Assembly (NCBI GenBank): GCA_003576695.1
Contig: QOZQ01000011.1
Coordinates: forward strand, 124,001 to 188,000
Length of the DNA: 64,000 nt
From: Taklimakanibacter lacteus
GTDB taxonomy: Bacteria; Pseudomonadota; Alphaproteobacteria; Rhizobiales; Aestuariivirgaceae
Direction: 5' to 3'
The position numbers and the translations under genes were made by a program. Each line of letters opens with the position of its first letter. The first letter of the stretch is position 1. Positions 8,128 through 16,883 of the stretch are shown here, in pieces. Below the pieces are notes generated by a model. That model was not told the DNA's origin. It did not search any database and saw only the letters and a program-made list of their open reading frames with translations.

Positions 8128-11092
8128 AGGCCGCCCAGTGATAGGGATGGGCGCTTGGCGCCGCGGTGGTACCGGCGGTTTCAATGACCGACATCGCGCG
8201 CCCCGGCTGAAGCTTTGTGATGCCAGCCGCCTCGCCTTTGATCATCGCGATCTGTGCGCGGCGCAGGGCGCCGGCCTTGTCGAGGCCGTGATTGATGAAG
8301 CCGTCATAGAAATCGCGCATCAGCCGAGCGGTGGAGTCATCGGCGATTTGCCAGAGCGTCGACATGACGGCGGAGGCGCCATTGGCCTGGGCGAGGGCGC
8401 CGAAGCTTTCGATCTCCTCGCCCTCGGCGCCGCCGCCGCGCGCCGTCTCGCAGGCCGAGAGAATCAGAAGATCGACGCCGGCAAAGCGGAACTGCTTCTC
8501 GGTCCGCAACCGATCGAGCGAGAGTCCCTTGCCGTCGCCGAGAAGCAGATAGGAGTTCGTTTCATTGCCGGGTCGAAAGCGGAAATGACTGGCAATGTGA
8601 AGGATTTGGGGACGCTTCGTCAGTGCCGTGAGCAGGCTGGATTCATCGAAAGAAGCATCCATCACCGGTACGCCGTCGAGAAAACCGATGCCGTCCGCTC
8701 CGCGGAATATCGTTTCGAGCTCGGCCGCGACGCCGGGAAGGGCGGCGAAGCCCGGATGCTTGCCGGCGACACCGAATCCGGTTCCATTGACCTGTGTCCG
8801 ATCGGGCCGTGAGAATTTTGGCGGAATCGCCGGATTGAAGCGCGCGAGCGCAAAATCCTCGACAAGGAAGCGGCCCTCGTCGTTGAGCGCGGCGAAGGGC
8901 ACGTAGCGCAGGAAGCCCGAAAGATCGAGCACAAGAACGGGCTCATGCCGGCTTTGCCGGTCAAGAGCGGCTTCGATGTCGCGGCGGACCGGCCTGATCA
9001 GGAGGTCGTAGAGCTTCGCCAGACGATTGACGGCATCGCCGCCCCTCGATTCGACGGATGAAACCGCTGCGAAGACCTCGCCGGCGAGATCCGGTCGACG
9101 AACGGGTATCTCACGGTGCGCCGTGCCGCGATGGGCCGCGCTTACAAACAGGTGCAGACCGTCTTCAAGGCTCATCGCCTGAAGGAGGACGACATTCGGG
9201 CCCATCGCCTTGAGGTCCGCCTGCAGCTTCTGCGAATAATGCTGCCCGGTCTCAAGCGCTTCCCTTTGTCGGGTAAGCCTGTCGGTCTCGGCGCGATCGA
9301 GATGGCCGCGGGCGGCGGCAATGAATTCCCGCAGGGCGGCGTCCCGGCGTCTGAGAAGCTCGCCGGCCCGGTTCTGCTCCACAGCACCGGCTCTCTTTCC
9401 AGGTCCGGCAAGCCGGCCGAGCTCGGCGGCAATGAGATGCGCCGGCTGCATCGTCTTCTCGATGGCTGCCTCGATCCTTTCCTCCAGCTTCGTCAAGCGA
9501 ATGCTGTCGGGCTCGAATTCATGCGGCGTGCCGGCGCCGCGGCGGGTGAAATCGAAGAACTCCTCCTGTTTGAGGAGGCCCGCCACGAACTGCGCCTCCG
9601 AAAAGAGCCCGTCGGCGAGGAGCAGCCCGGACAGGCTGCGATAAGAACTCTGGAAGCTTTCGCCCAGCGCCGAGCGCAGTTGCGGCGTGAGCTTTGCATT
9701 GTGGCCGCGCACGGCCTGATGGGTGTTGACGGCTTTCTTGGCAAACAGCAGCGCCGCGCTGCGATTGCCGCGAGCCGACAGGGCCAGCGCCAATGTGCGG
9801 AAAGTATAGCGCATATTGTCGAGATCCGTGTCCGCGCTGCCTGTCTGTATCAGATAGGCCTGAAGGGCGCTGTCGATGGCTTCATCGTGACGGCCGAGCC
9901 GGCGCGACGTATTGGCGATCCTGGCCAGCAGCGCCCCAACTTCGGCATGATCCGGCCCGAGCGTCGCGACGGCGATGGCCATCGCGCGGCGATAGCCGGT
10001 CAATGCGTCCTCATGCTTTCCGAGGTCATCATCCAAAGTGCCGAGATTGACGAGAGTGCGCATGCTCTGGAGGTTTGACGGGCCATAGATGCGATCGAAG
10101 ACCTCGCGCGCAGCCTCATAATGCGTACGTGCCTCGTCGTGGCGGTCAAGCCCCATATTCGCCCATCCGATGTTGGCAAGGAAATGCGCGATCTTCTCGT
10201 CGCTCGGAGATGGCGACATCCGGTGGTGGGCAAGCGCCTTCTGCAGAATATCGAGCGCATCCTTGAAGTTATCCAATTCCATATGGACGACGCTCATATT
10301 GTTGAGCACATCGGCGAGCAGAGGGCTTTTGTCGCTCCCGAGCTTCACGAGCATGGCGCGTGCCCGCTCGAAAGCTTGCAGCGCATCGCGATAGCGTGCC
10401 GAGCCGTAATGGAAAGCGCCCTGGTTCATGTAGATGCCTGCAACATCATGGCTTTCCTCCTCGCCAAGCTCGGCGAAGATCGACAGGGCGGCCTCGTTGG
10501 CGGCGACGGCCTCGGCGAAGCGCCCCGCCGAGCCAAGCCCGGCGGCCAGATTCGCATAGGCCGCTCCGACCAGGGGATCGGGCAGGCCGACGCGCCCGGA
10601 AATCTCGCGGGCTGCGTCAAGGGCGGCGATGGCCTCGGGCAGGCGGCCGAGTTTCCGGTAGATGTTGCCCAGTTCGATGTTGATCAGGACGATGTCCCGG
10701 CTTCTTTCTCCGAAAGGGTCTCCACCGCTTTCGGCAAGGCCGGCCTCGGCCTTGGCCAGCAAATTCCGGCCGTGAAGCAAAGCCCGATCGAGGTCTCCCG
10801 GCTTTGCTCTTTCGGCCAGAGCAGAACTCAGCAGATAGACGGCATGGAGGTCACCGGCCTTGGCCGCGGCATCTAGCCATGAGATCGCCGCGTCGAGGTC
10901 GCGTTCTGTCCCCCGACCCTCCAGATAGGACTGTCCCAGGCTGATCATGGCGCCCGTGTCGCCGGACTGGGCCTTGATGGTCAGCGCGGGAATGTCCGGA
11001 GCGGCCCGGTCGGACTGGGCCGGGCATGATGCACTCGCCCCTGCAAGGCAGAGGATGACTGCAAGCCAGAAGATTGCCAATTGCCGCCGCAT
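8102..11092 (-). CDS. Secreted TPR-CHAT protein, copy 1
   Basis: A 996-residue protein with a signal peptide (about residues 1-26), a Sel1-like repeat (about 35-90), a run of TPRs (about 110-460), a charged helical region, and a C-terminal CHAT domain (about 690-996). CHAT is a caspase-like clan CD peptidase fold; the expected dyad is present as His836 (HIASHF) and Cys881 (LSACETA). Family members in other bacteria are proteases activated through their repeat arms, but the substrate here is unknown. The signal peptide implies a periplasmic location. Its 3' end overlaps the ABC1 kinase gene by 26 bases (convergent). A paralogue of similar length follows at 11428-14391 in the same orientation. 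Confidence 0.88.
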   Translation of the reverse strand: MRRQLAIFWLAVILCLAGASASCPAQSDRAAPDIPALTIKAQSGDTGAMISLGQSYLEGRGTERDLDAAISWLDAAAKAGDLHAVYLLSSALAERAKPGDLDRALLHGRNLLAKAEAGLAESGGDPFGERSRDIVLINIELGNIYRKLGRLPEAIAALDAAREISGRVGLPDPLVGAAYANLAAGLGSAGRFAEAVAANEAALSIFAELGEEESHDVAGIYMNQGAFHYGSARYRDALQAFERARAMLVKLGSDKSPLLADVLNNMSVVHMELDNFKDALDILQKALAHHRMSPSPSDEKIAHFLANIGWANMGLDRHDEARTHYEAAREVFDRIYGPSNLQSMRTLVNLGTLDDDLGKHEDALTGYRRAMAIAVATLGPDHAEVGALLARIANTSRRLGRHDEAIDSALQAYLIQTGSADTDLDNMRYTFRTLALALSARGNRSAALLFAKKAVNTHQAVRGHNAKLTPQLRSALGESFQSSYRSLSGLLLADGLFSEAQFVAGLLKQEEFFDFTRRGAGTPHEFEPDSIRLTKLEERIEAAIEKTMQPAHLIAAELGRLAGPGKRAGAVEQNRAGELLRRRDAALREFIAAARGHLDRAETDRLTRQREALETGQHYSQKLQADLKAMGPNVVLLQAMSLEDGLHLFVSAAHRGTAHREIPVRRPDLAGEVFAAVSSVESRGGDAVNRLAKLYDLLIRPVRRDIEAALDRQSRHEPVLVLDLSGFLRYVPFAALNDEGRFLVEDFALARFNPAIPPKFSRPDRTQVNGTGFGVAGKHPGFAALPGVAAELETIFRGADGIGFLDGVPVMDASFDESSLLTALTKRPQILHIASHFRFRPGNETNSYLLLGDGKGLSLDRLRTEKQFRFAGVDLLILSACETARGGGAEGEEIESFGALAQANGASAVMSTLWQIADDSTARLMRDFYDGFINHGLDKAGALRRAQIAMIKGEAAGITKLQPGRAMSVIETAGTTAAPSAHPYHWAAFILMGNWK

Positions 11093-11211
11093 CGTTCATC
11101 CAAGGATAGTGCCCAATTATGACGTAAGCAGGAAGATTTTCCAGCCAAACAACGGCACCCGGCTTGTTGGATGAGCTCATCGGCTCGTGCGGCGACAGGG
11201 TCATGAGACTC

Positions 11212-11243
11212 ATCGCCGCGCCGACCCTTTGTTCTTGCAGGCG
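11212..11243. repeat. Upstream block of CHAT copy 1, homologous to 14465-14495
   Basis: This 32-base block matches 14465-14495 at 28 of 31 aligned bases with one single-base gap. Each copy lies upstream of one of the two CHAT genes. The block ends in GGCG, which is also the first four bases of the adjoining kinase-gene copy. I read it as the far end of an ancient tandem duplication unit. Confidence 0.7.
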
Positions 11244-11453
11244 CGCTTCATCCATGGACCCTTGATGGAAGACCGGGTGCGCGCCAAGGTCACAGACAAA
11301 GCCGATCGTCCTTCGGGATCGTCGCGCCAGGGCCGCTGGGGAATTTCTATGAAAAGAATCCTTCTGGCCGCGGCTTCGGGCAAACCCTTTATGTCGGATT
11401 CCGCACGCCAGGATCTCCTGTGGACTGTTACATCCAGTTCCCCATCAGGGTGA
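11241..11453 (+). pseudogene. Decayed 3' fragment of the ABC1 kinase gene
   Basis: Bases 11241-11286 match kinase bases 7801-7846 at 45 of 46 positions and encode ARFIHGPLMEDRVRA (intact gene: ARFIYGPLMEDRVRA). The same frame continues through an unrelated or strongly diverged middle and ends ARQDLL...TSSSPSG-stop, against ARQKAAL...TSSFPSG-stop in the intact gene. About 38 codons are missing relative to the intact 3' end. The stop overlaps the end of CHAT copy 2 exactly as the intact kinase overlaps CHAT copy 1. There is no kinase core, so no function is expected. The rest of the 11093-11427 gap holds only the short upstream block at 11212-11243. Confidence 0.85.
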
Positions 11454-14391
11454 AGGCGGCCCAATAATAGGGATGGGATGTGGGCGCCGCATCAAGGTCC
11501 GTGGCCGCTGAAGCATCTTCCACGACGGTCATGGAGCGATTGGCGTGTTGCGCCGACTGTTGCGCCGTTTCGCCCTTGATCAACGCCAACTGCGCCCGCT
11601 GCAGGGCATGTGCCTTGTCGAGGCCCTGATTGACGAGGCCGTCGTAGAAATCGGTCATAAGCCGGGCGGTCGACTCGTCGGCGATCTGCCAGAGCGTCGA
11701 CAGGACCGCCGATGCACCTTTTTCCTGTGCCAGCGCGCCGAAGCTTTCGATTTCCTCTCCCTCGGCACCGCCGCCGCGCGCCGTCTCACAGGCGGAAAGG
11801 GTGATGAGATCGATGCCGTTGAACCGGAATCGCTTCTGCGTGCGGAGCTGGCTCAAGGTGAGGCCAGCGCCATTGCCGAGCAGCAAGTAGGAGTTTGTTT
11901 CGTTGCCGGGCCGGAAACGGAAATGACTCGCTATGTGAAGAAGCTGAGGTTTCGCCGCGAGCGCCTTTGCGAGGGCATCGTCACTGAATTCATCGTCCAG
12001 CTTGGTTGTTCCCTCGACTATATGGAAGACGGCGTCGAGCTCACGGACCGCGCCGGGCAAAGCCGGGAACCCCGGATGTTCCCGTGCCACCCCAAAGCCT
12101 GCTCCCTTGATATTGCCGCGGCGCATCGCCGCGAACTTCGTCGGGACGGCGGGGTTATAGAGGGCCAGGGCATAATCCTCGACGAGATAGTGTCGACCGC
12201 CGTAAAGGGCCGCGAAAGGGACATATCGCAGGAAGCCGGAGAGATCGAGGAGCAGGGTCGGAGTATTCGCGCCGGCGCGGTCGACCGCGGCATCCAGGTC
12301 GGAGCGGACCGGTCGGATGAGCAGATCGTAAAGCTCGGCCAGTTTGGCGTTGGTGTCGTCGCTGCGCCCTTCAATTGCGGCGAGAGTCGCCGATATCTTG
12401 TTGGCGAGGTCGGAACGGCTCGCGGGCACTTCACGGTGGATCGTCTCGAACCCGGCGGCACTCACGAAGAGATGAAGGCCATCTTCGAGACTCATTGCCT
12501 GCAGAAGGACGACGTTCGGACCCATGGCGTTCAAGTCTGTTTGAACCTTCCGGGCGTAGTCCTGGCTGAGATCGAGAGTTTCCTTCTGCCGCAGAAGCAT
12601 CCTGGTCTCGTTGCGGCCGATGAGTTCCAGCGTCGATGCGACGAAGGTCCGCACGGCTTCGTCCCGCCTTGTCGCGAGATCGCGAAGTCGGGCTTGAGCC
12701 TCAGGTGTAGCTGTTCCTGTTTTTGCCCGGGCGGCCGCCAGAGCGCGCATCTCAGCTGCGATCTTCCGAGCGGGCGTCATCCGCTCCTGGATTTCCGTCC
12801 AAATCCGTGCTTCGGGCTTCGTAAGCCGAATGACTCCTGGATCGGTATCCGCGCTCTTCTCGGCAATCTGTGTAAATTCATGGAATTCCTCCTGTTTCAG
12901 AAGTCCGCCGGCGAACTGAGCCTCCGAGAACTGGCCGTCAGAAAGCAGCAGTTCGGAGAGCAGACGATAGGAGGGCTGAAAGCTTTGGCCGAACGCCGAG
13001 CGCAATGCGTCGGTCAACGTGCTGTTGCGGGCGCGAAGCGCTTGATGTGCATTTACCGCCGACTTGGCAAAAAGCATGGCGACGCCCCTATTGCCCTTGG
13101 CCGCAAAGGTTCGCGCCAGCATGCGGAAAGTGTAGCGCTGATTGTCGATATCGGCATCGGCGGCGTTTGTTTGAATCAGGAGGGCGTGGAGGCCGTAGTT
13201 GAGAGCATCGTCATATCGTTCGAGTTTGCGTGAGGTGTTACCAAGTCGCCCAAGCATGGTGGCTACGTCCGCGTGATCGGGACCCAAGGAATCCATGATA
13301 AGGGCCAGAGCCCTATTATAGTTGGTGAGGGCGTCCTCGAAATGGCCGAGCTCGTCATCCACGTTGCCGAGGTTGATGAGTGGATTCATCATTTCAATGG
13401 TATTCGCGCCATAATTGCTTTCCAGGATCTTTGCGGCCGCGAGATACTGCACGCGGGCGTCGGCGTGGCGTTCGAGACCCTGAAAGGCGAGGCCCAGCGT
13501 CCCATATGTGGCGGCGACCTCGTGTTGATCGGGTGATTCCGACTTGGCATAAATGGCAAGCGCGGATCGAGCGGCTTTCACGGCGTCCTCATATCGTGCC
13601 AGCAGGGTGTAGACGCGACTCTTCGTCTTGAGGACGTTGGCGACGCCCGAGATCTCCGGGATATTCAGGTTCTCGTAGATGGCAAGGGCTTCGTCCAGGG
13701 CATCCAAAGCTTCGCCGTAGCGTGCCAGGATTGTGAGGCTGATGGCCTCGTTTGTATAAAGGTTCGCCAGGAGCCTGCGGTCACTTCCGGGAATCTTGGC
13801 GAGAACTTCGATCGCCCGCTTTGTGGCGGCGACGGATTCCTCCTGACGCCCCGCGCCCGCGAGACTGTTGGCGAGATTGAAATAGACGGCCACGATCTGC
13901 AGGCGATCTTGACCGGGCTTGCGCTCGGCTATGCGGCGCGCGGCTTCATAGGCCGCTATTGCCTCCTCGAAGCGGTTCAGCTTGTCATAGACATAGCCAA
14001 GCTGCAGTTGGATGCTGGCTTGAAATGCCGCCGATCCAGACCTCTTCGCCAACGCTGATGCGGCAATGCCATAGCGCAAGGCAAGAGCGAGATCGTCCGG
14101 CTTGCCTCTTTCCCGAAGCGCGTAACTCAGTTGGTACAGTGCGTTGGCGTCACTGGTCTGTGCGGCGGTTGCGAACCAGCCAATGGCTGCGTCGAGATCG
14201 CGCCTGGTCCCGTCACCCTCCAGATAGGCTTCGCCGAGGGCCATCATCGCCTCGATGTCGCCCGCCTGGGCCTTCTGGGTGAGGAGGGGGATATCCGGAG
14301 CGGGCGAGGAATTCTGGGCCTGGCCCACGCCCATAAGTCCCGTGAGCCACAGGATCGCCGCAAGCCAGGGAACTGCCAGTCGCTGTCGCAT
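11428..14391 (-). CDS. Secreted TPR-CHAT protein, copy 2
   Basis: A 987-residue paralogue of the protein encoded at 8102-11092. It has a signal peptide (about residues 1-26), a Sel1-like repeat, about eight TPR units and a C-terminal CHAT domain with His823 (HIASHF) and Cys868 (LSACETA). The two copies are very close through the catalytic domain (GNETNSYLLLG, ARGGGAEGEEIESFGALAQ, WAAF.LMGNW) but drift apart in the TPR arm, suggesting different ligands. The intervening 335 bases contain a kinase pseudogene, so the copies may not share a transcript. Predicted periplasmic; substrate unknown. Confidence 0.88.
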   Translation of the reverse strand: MRQRLAVPWLAAILWLTGLMGVGQAQNSSPAPDIPLLTQKAQAGDIEAMMALGEAYLEGDGTRRDLDAAIGWFATAAQTSDANALYQLSYALRERGKPDDLALALRYGIAASALAKRSGSAAFQASIQLQLGYVYDKLNRFEEAIAAYEAARRIAERKPGQDRLQIVAVYFNLANSLAGAGRQEESVAATKRAIEVLAKIPGSDRRLLANLYTNEAISLTILARYGEALDALDEALAIYENLNIPEISGVANVLKTKSRVYTLLARYEDAVKAARSALAIYAKSESPDQHEVAATYGTLGLAFQGLERHADARVQYLAAAKILESNYGANTIEMMNPLINLGNVDDELGHFEDALTNYNRALALIMDSLGPDHADVATMLGRLGNTSRKLERYDDALNYGLHALLIQTNAADADIDNQRYTFRMLARTFAAKGNRGVAMLFAKSAVNAHQALRARNSTLTDALRSAFGQSFQPSYRLLSELLLSDGQFSEAQFAGGLLKQEEFHEFTQIAEKSADTDPGVIRLTKPEARIWTEIQERMTPARKIAAEMRALAAARAKTGTATPEAQARLRDLATRRDEAVRTFVASTLELIGRNETRMLLRQKETLDLSQDYARKVQTDLNAMGPNVVLLQAMSLEDGLHLFVSAAGFETIHREVPASRSDLANKISATLAAIEGRSDDTNAKLAELYDLLIRPVRSDLDAAVDRAGANTPTLLLDLSGFLRYVPFAALYGGRHYLVEDYALALYNPAVPTKFAAMRRGNIKGAGFGVAREHPGFPALPGAVRELDAVFHIVEGTTKLDDEFSDDALAKALAAKPQLLHIASHFRFRPGNETNSYLLLGNGAGLTLSQLRTQKRFRFNGIDLITLSACETARGGGAEGEEIESFGALAQEKGASAVLSTLWQIADESTARLMTDFYDGLVNQGLDKAHALQRAQLALIKGETAQQSAQHANRSMTVVEDASAATDLDAAPTSHPYYWAAFTLMGNWM

Positions 14392-14464
14392 GAGCCGTCC
14401 GGGGCGGGGAACTGACGGGATATTGCCGTTCCAATGCGGGATTTTAAAGGCGCTTCTGGGACGG

Positions 14465-14495
14465 ATCGCCGCGCCGGCCCTCGGTTCTTGCGGCG
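14465..14495. repeat. Upstream block of CHAT copy 2, homologous to 11212-11243
   Basis: Second copy of the block upstream of the CHAT genes (28 of 31 aligned bases identical). Beyond its terminal GGCG the sequence is unrelated to the kinase copy at 11241, as expected for the outer boundary of a duplicated unit. Confidence 0.65.
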
Positions 14496-14555
14496 GGTAA
14501 GGCTCTAGGCTAGGTAAGTCACCTCAGATTCCGAGGTTTTGAGGGGATTTCCGAC

Positions 14556-14843
14556 ATGGCAGAGCAATCGGTCGACCATCATCTGGATATGGCAGCGCAT
14601 CGCAGGACCTATGGCGCCTTCGTGCGCGGCTCGATCGTGCTGGGCATCGTCTGCGCCTTCGTGCTGGTGTCGCTCAGCTCCTTCGCCTTCGGCAAGTCGC
14701 TCAATGTCTTCATCGGCTTTGCCGGGCTCATCATCGGCATCATCGCCGTCCTGATCGATGCGCGCTCGGGCTCGCAGCGCTGGCTCCTGTCGATCGGCGC
14801 CCTGGTGCTGTTCGGACTGATTACCGCCGTCAACGTCGGCTAG
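14556..14843 (+). CDS. aa3-type cytochrome c oxidase subunit IV-like small membrane protein
   Basis: A 95-residue protein with a short hydrophilic N-terminus (DHHLDMAAHRRTY, typical of the bacterial aa3 subunit IV family) followed by three hydrophobic stretches at about residues 25-45, 47-63 and 72-93. It is a peripheral membrane subunit of the oxidase and is often encoded beside pnt genes in Alphaproteobacteria, as here. It ends 12 bases before pntAA and probably starts the transcript. The catalytic oxidase subunits are not in the window. Confidence 0.75.
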   Translation: MAEQSVDHHLDMAAHRRTYGAFVRGSIVLGIVCAFVLVSLSSFAFGKSLNVFIGFAGLIIGIIAVLIDARSGSQRWLLSIGALVLFGLITAVNVG

Positions 14844-14855
14844 GGTTCCCGACAT

Positions 14856-15968
14856 ATGAAGATCGCGGTCTCAGCCGAAACCACTCCGGGCGAGAGCCGC
14901 GTCGCGGCGACGCCCGATACGATCAAGGCCTTCATCAAGAAAGGCTTCGAGGTTGCCGTGGAAGCAGGCGCCGGAAGCGGCGCCTTCATCTCCGATGACG
15001 CTTTCGCCGGCGCTGGCGCCAAGATCGGCAAGGGAGAGGCGGCCCTGAAAGACGCCGATATCCTGCTCAGCGTCCGCCGGCCGGAAGCCCAGACCACCAG
15101 ATCCCTGAAGCCGGGGGCGCTCGTCGCCGCCATCCTCGATCCCTATGGCGACCGGCCGGGGCTCGAGGCGCTGGCCAGGCAGGGGCTCACCCTTTTCGCC
15201 ATGGAGCTGATGCCGCGCATCACCAGGGCGCAGTCGATGGACGTGCTGTCGTCGCAGGCCAATCTCGCGGGCTACAAGGCGGTGATCGATGCCGCCGCCC
15301 AGTTCGGCCGCGCCTTCCCGATGATGATGACGGCGGCAGGCACGGTGCCGCCGGCCAAGGTGTTCATCATGGGCGTCGGCGTCGCCGGCCTCCAGGCCAT
15401 CGCCACCGCGCGCCGCCTCGGCGCCATCGTGTCGGCGACCGACGTGCGCAAGGCGACGGAAGAGCAGGTGAAGAGCCTCGGCGCCAAATTCGTCTTCGCC
15501 GATGTGGCCGATGCCGCGACCGCCGGCGGCTATGCGCGGGAATTATCGGCCGAGGACAAGGCCAAGCAGGCGGCACTCGTCGCCGAGCACATCAAGGCCC
15601 AGGACATTGTCATCACCACCGCTCTCATTCCGGGCCGCCCGGCGCCGGTGCTGGTGACGAAGGAGATGGTCGAGACGATGAAGCCCGGCTCCGTCATCGT
15701 CGATCTGGCGGTCGAGCGCGGCGGCAACTGCCCCTTGTCGAAAGCGGGCGAGGTCGTCACGCATCAGGGCGTCACGATCATGGGCAATCTCAATCTCGCC
15801 GGAAGGCTCGCCGGCAATGCCTCGCCGCTCTATGCCCGGAACCTGCAGAACTTCCTCGATCCCCTGATCAAGGACGGCGCGCTCAAGATCGATTGGGCGG
15901 ATGAGATCATCACCGGCACGCTTGTCGCCAAGGACGGCGAGCTGGTGCACAAGATGTTCAAGTCTTAA
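14856..15968 (+). CDS. pntAA: NAD(P) transhydrogenase subunit alpha 1 (NAD-binding dI)
   Basis: A 370-residue soluble subunit of the proton-translocating transhydrogenase. It opens with [17 protein letters not shown], characteristic of the alanine dehydrogenase/PntA fold, and carries the [10 protein letters not shown] segment and the NAD-binding glycine motif [10 protein letters not shown]. It holds the NAD(H) site of the complex that couples hydride transfer to proton entry to make NADPH. The alphaproteobacterial split arrangement is present: the membrane part is a separate gene 11 bases downstream. Confidence 0.95.
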   Translation: MKIAVSAETTPGESRVAATPDTIKAFIKKGFEVAVEAGAGSGAFISDDAFAGAGAKIGKGEAALKDADILLSVRRPEAQTTRSLKPGALVAAILDPYGDRPGLEALARQGLTLFAMELMPRITRAQSMDVLSSQANLAGYKAVIDAAAQFGRAFPMMMTAAGTVPPAKVFIMGVGVAGLQAIATARRLGAIVSATDVRKATEEQVKSLGAKFVFADVADAATAGGYARELSAEDKAKQAALVAEHIKAQDIVITTALIPGRPAPVLVTKEMVETMKPGSVIVDLAVERGGNCPLSKAGEVVTHQGVTIMGNLNLAGRLAGNASPLYARNLQNFLDPLIKDGALKIDWADEIITGTLVAKDGELVHKMFKS

Positions 15969-15979
15969 GGACCCTCACG

Positions 15980-16318
15980 ATGGAACATGGGATCGATCCC
16001 TTCGTCTCGCTTTTCGCGATCTTCGTGCTGGCGGTCTTCGTCGGCTATTATGTGGTGTGGAACGTCACCCCGGCGCTGCACACGCCGCTCATGTCGGTGA
16101 CCAATGCGATCTCCTCGGTGATCGTGGTCGGAGCACTTCTGGCGGTGGGGGCAGGGGCGATCGCATCCGGCTCGACACTTGCCATGATCTTCGGCTTCCT
16201 GGCGCTCATCCTCGCTTCCGTCAATATCTTCGGCGGCTTCCTCGTCACCCAGCGCATGCTGGCGATGTACAAGAAGAAGGACCCATCGGCGTCCAAATCT
16301 CCGGCCAAGGGTCATTGA
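15980..16318 (+). CDS. pntAB: NAD(P) transhydrogenase subunit alpha 2 (membrane part)
   Basis: A 112-residue membrane protein with three clear hydrophobic helices (about residues 10-30, 42-62, 67-90) and a lysine-rich cytosolic tail. It matches the small membrane subunit of the split transhydrogenase, which builds the proton channel with PntB. Its TGA stop shares a base with the ATG of the next gene (TGATG), indicating translational coupling to the inserted exported protein. Confidence 0.92.
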   Translation: MEHGIDPFVSLFAIFVLAVFVGYYVVWNVTPALHTPLMSVTNAISSVIVVGALLAVGAGAIASGSTLAMIFGFLALILASVNIFGGFLVTQRMLAMYKKKDPSASKSPAKGH

Positions 16319-16881
16319 TGACACGTTTTCCGAAGCTCCGTGGCCGGTTCATCGCGGCGACAATCTGTGCATGCCTCGTGACGGCCGGCGCCGCCATGGC
16401 GCGCGATCTGACGGACGCGGAAAATGCCAGCCTCACGGATGTGGTGGCGAAGTTCGGCACGGCGATGACCGGCAGCGATATCGCAACCCTCGTCAAGGCC
16501 ATTCCGCCGCGCATCATCAAGCAGATGGCCGAGCGGGACGGCACGAGCGAGGCTGAGATCAGCACGGCGCTGGCCCAGCTCATCGGCGACACGATGGTCG
16601 CCATGCCGGTCAAGTCCTTCGCGCTGAAGCTGCCCGAGGCCGCGCATAAGGAGCTGGCGGACGGCACGCCCTATCTGCTCATCCCCACCGATACCGTCAT
16701 GGATGCGGGCGGCGCCGACAAGGTTCTGATCCGCGCGTCGACGCTTGCCCTCATCGACGGCAGCGACTGGTATCTGCTCAGGACCAATGACGCCCAGCTC
16801 GTCTCGGTCCTGCGCGAGGCCTATCCCGATTATGTCGGCGTCGAATTTCCGGAAGCCACCCTGGAGCCCTACAAGGAATAA
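16318..16881 (+). CDS. Unknown exported protein inside the pnt operon
   Basis: A 187-residue protein with an N-terminal signal peptide (about residues 1-28, ending AAMA-RD). The mature part is helical at first (DVVAKFGTAMTGSDIATLVKA) and then strand-rich (SFALKLPEA, YLLIPTDTVM, SDWYLLRTND). I do not recognise a domain. It starts within the pntAB stop and ends two bases before the pntB start, so it must be made together with the transhydrogenase. That position suggests an accessory or stress-related role, but this is inference from context only. Confidence 0.8.
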   Translation: MTRFPKLRGRFIAATICACLVTAGAAMARDLTDAENASLTDVVAKFGTAMTGSDIATLVKAIPPRIIKQMAERDGTSEAEISTALAQLIGDTMVAMPVKSFALKLPEAAHKELADGTPYLLIPTDTVMDAGGADKVLIRASTLALIDGSDWYLLRTNDAQLVSVLREAYPDYVGVEFPEATLEPYKE

Positions 16882-16883
16882 TC

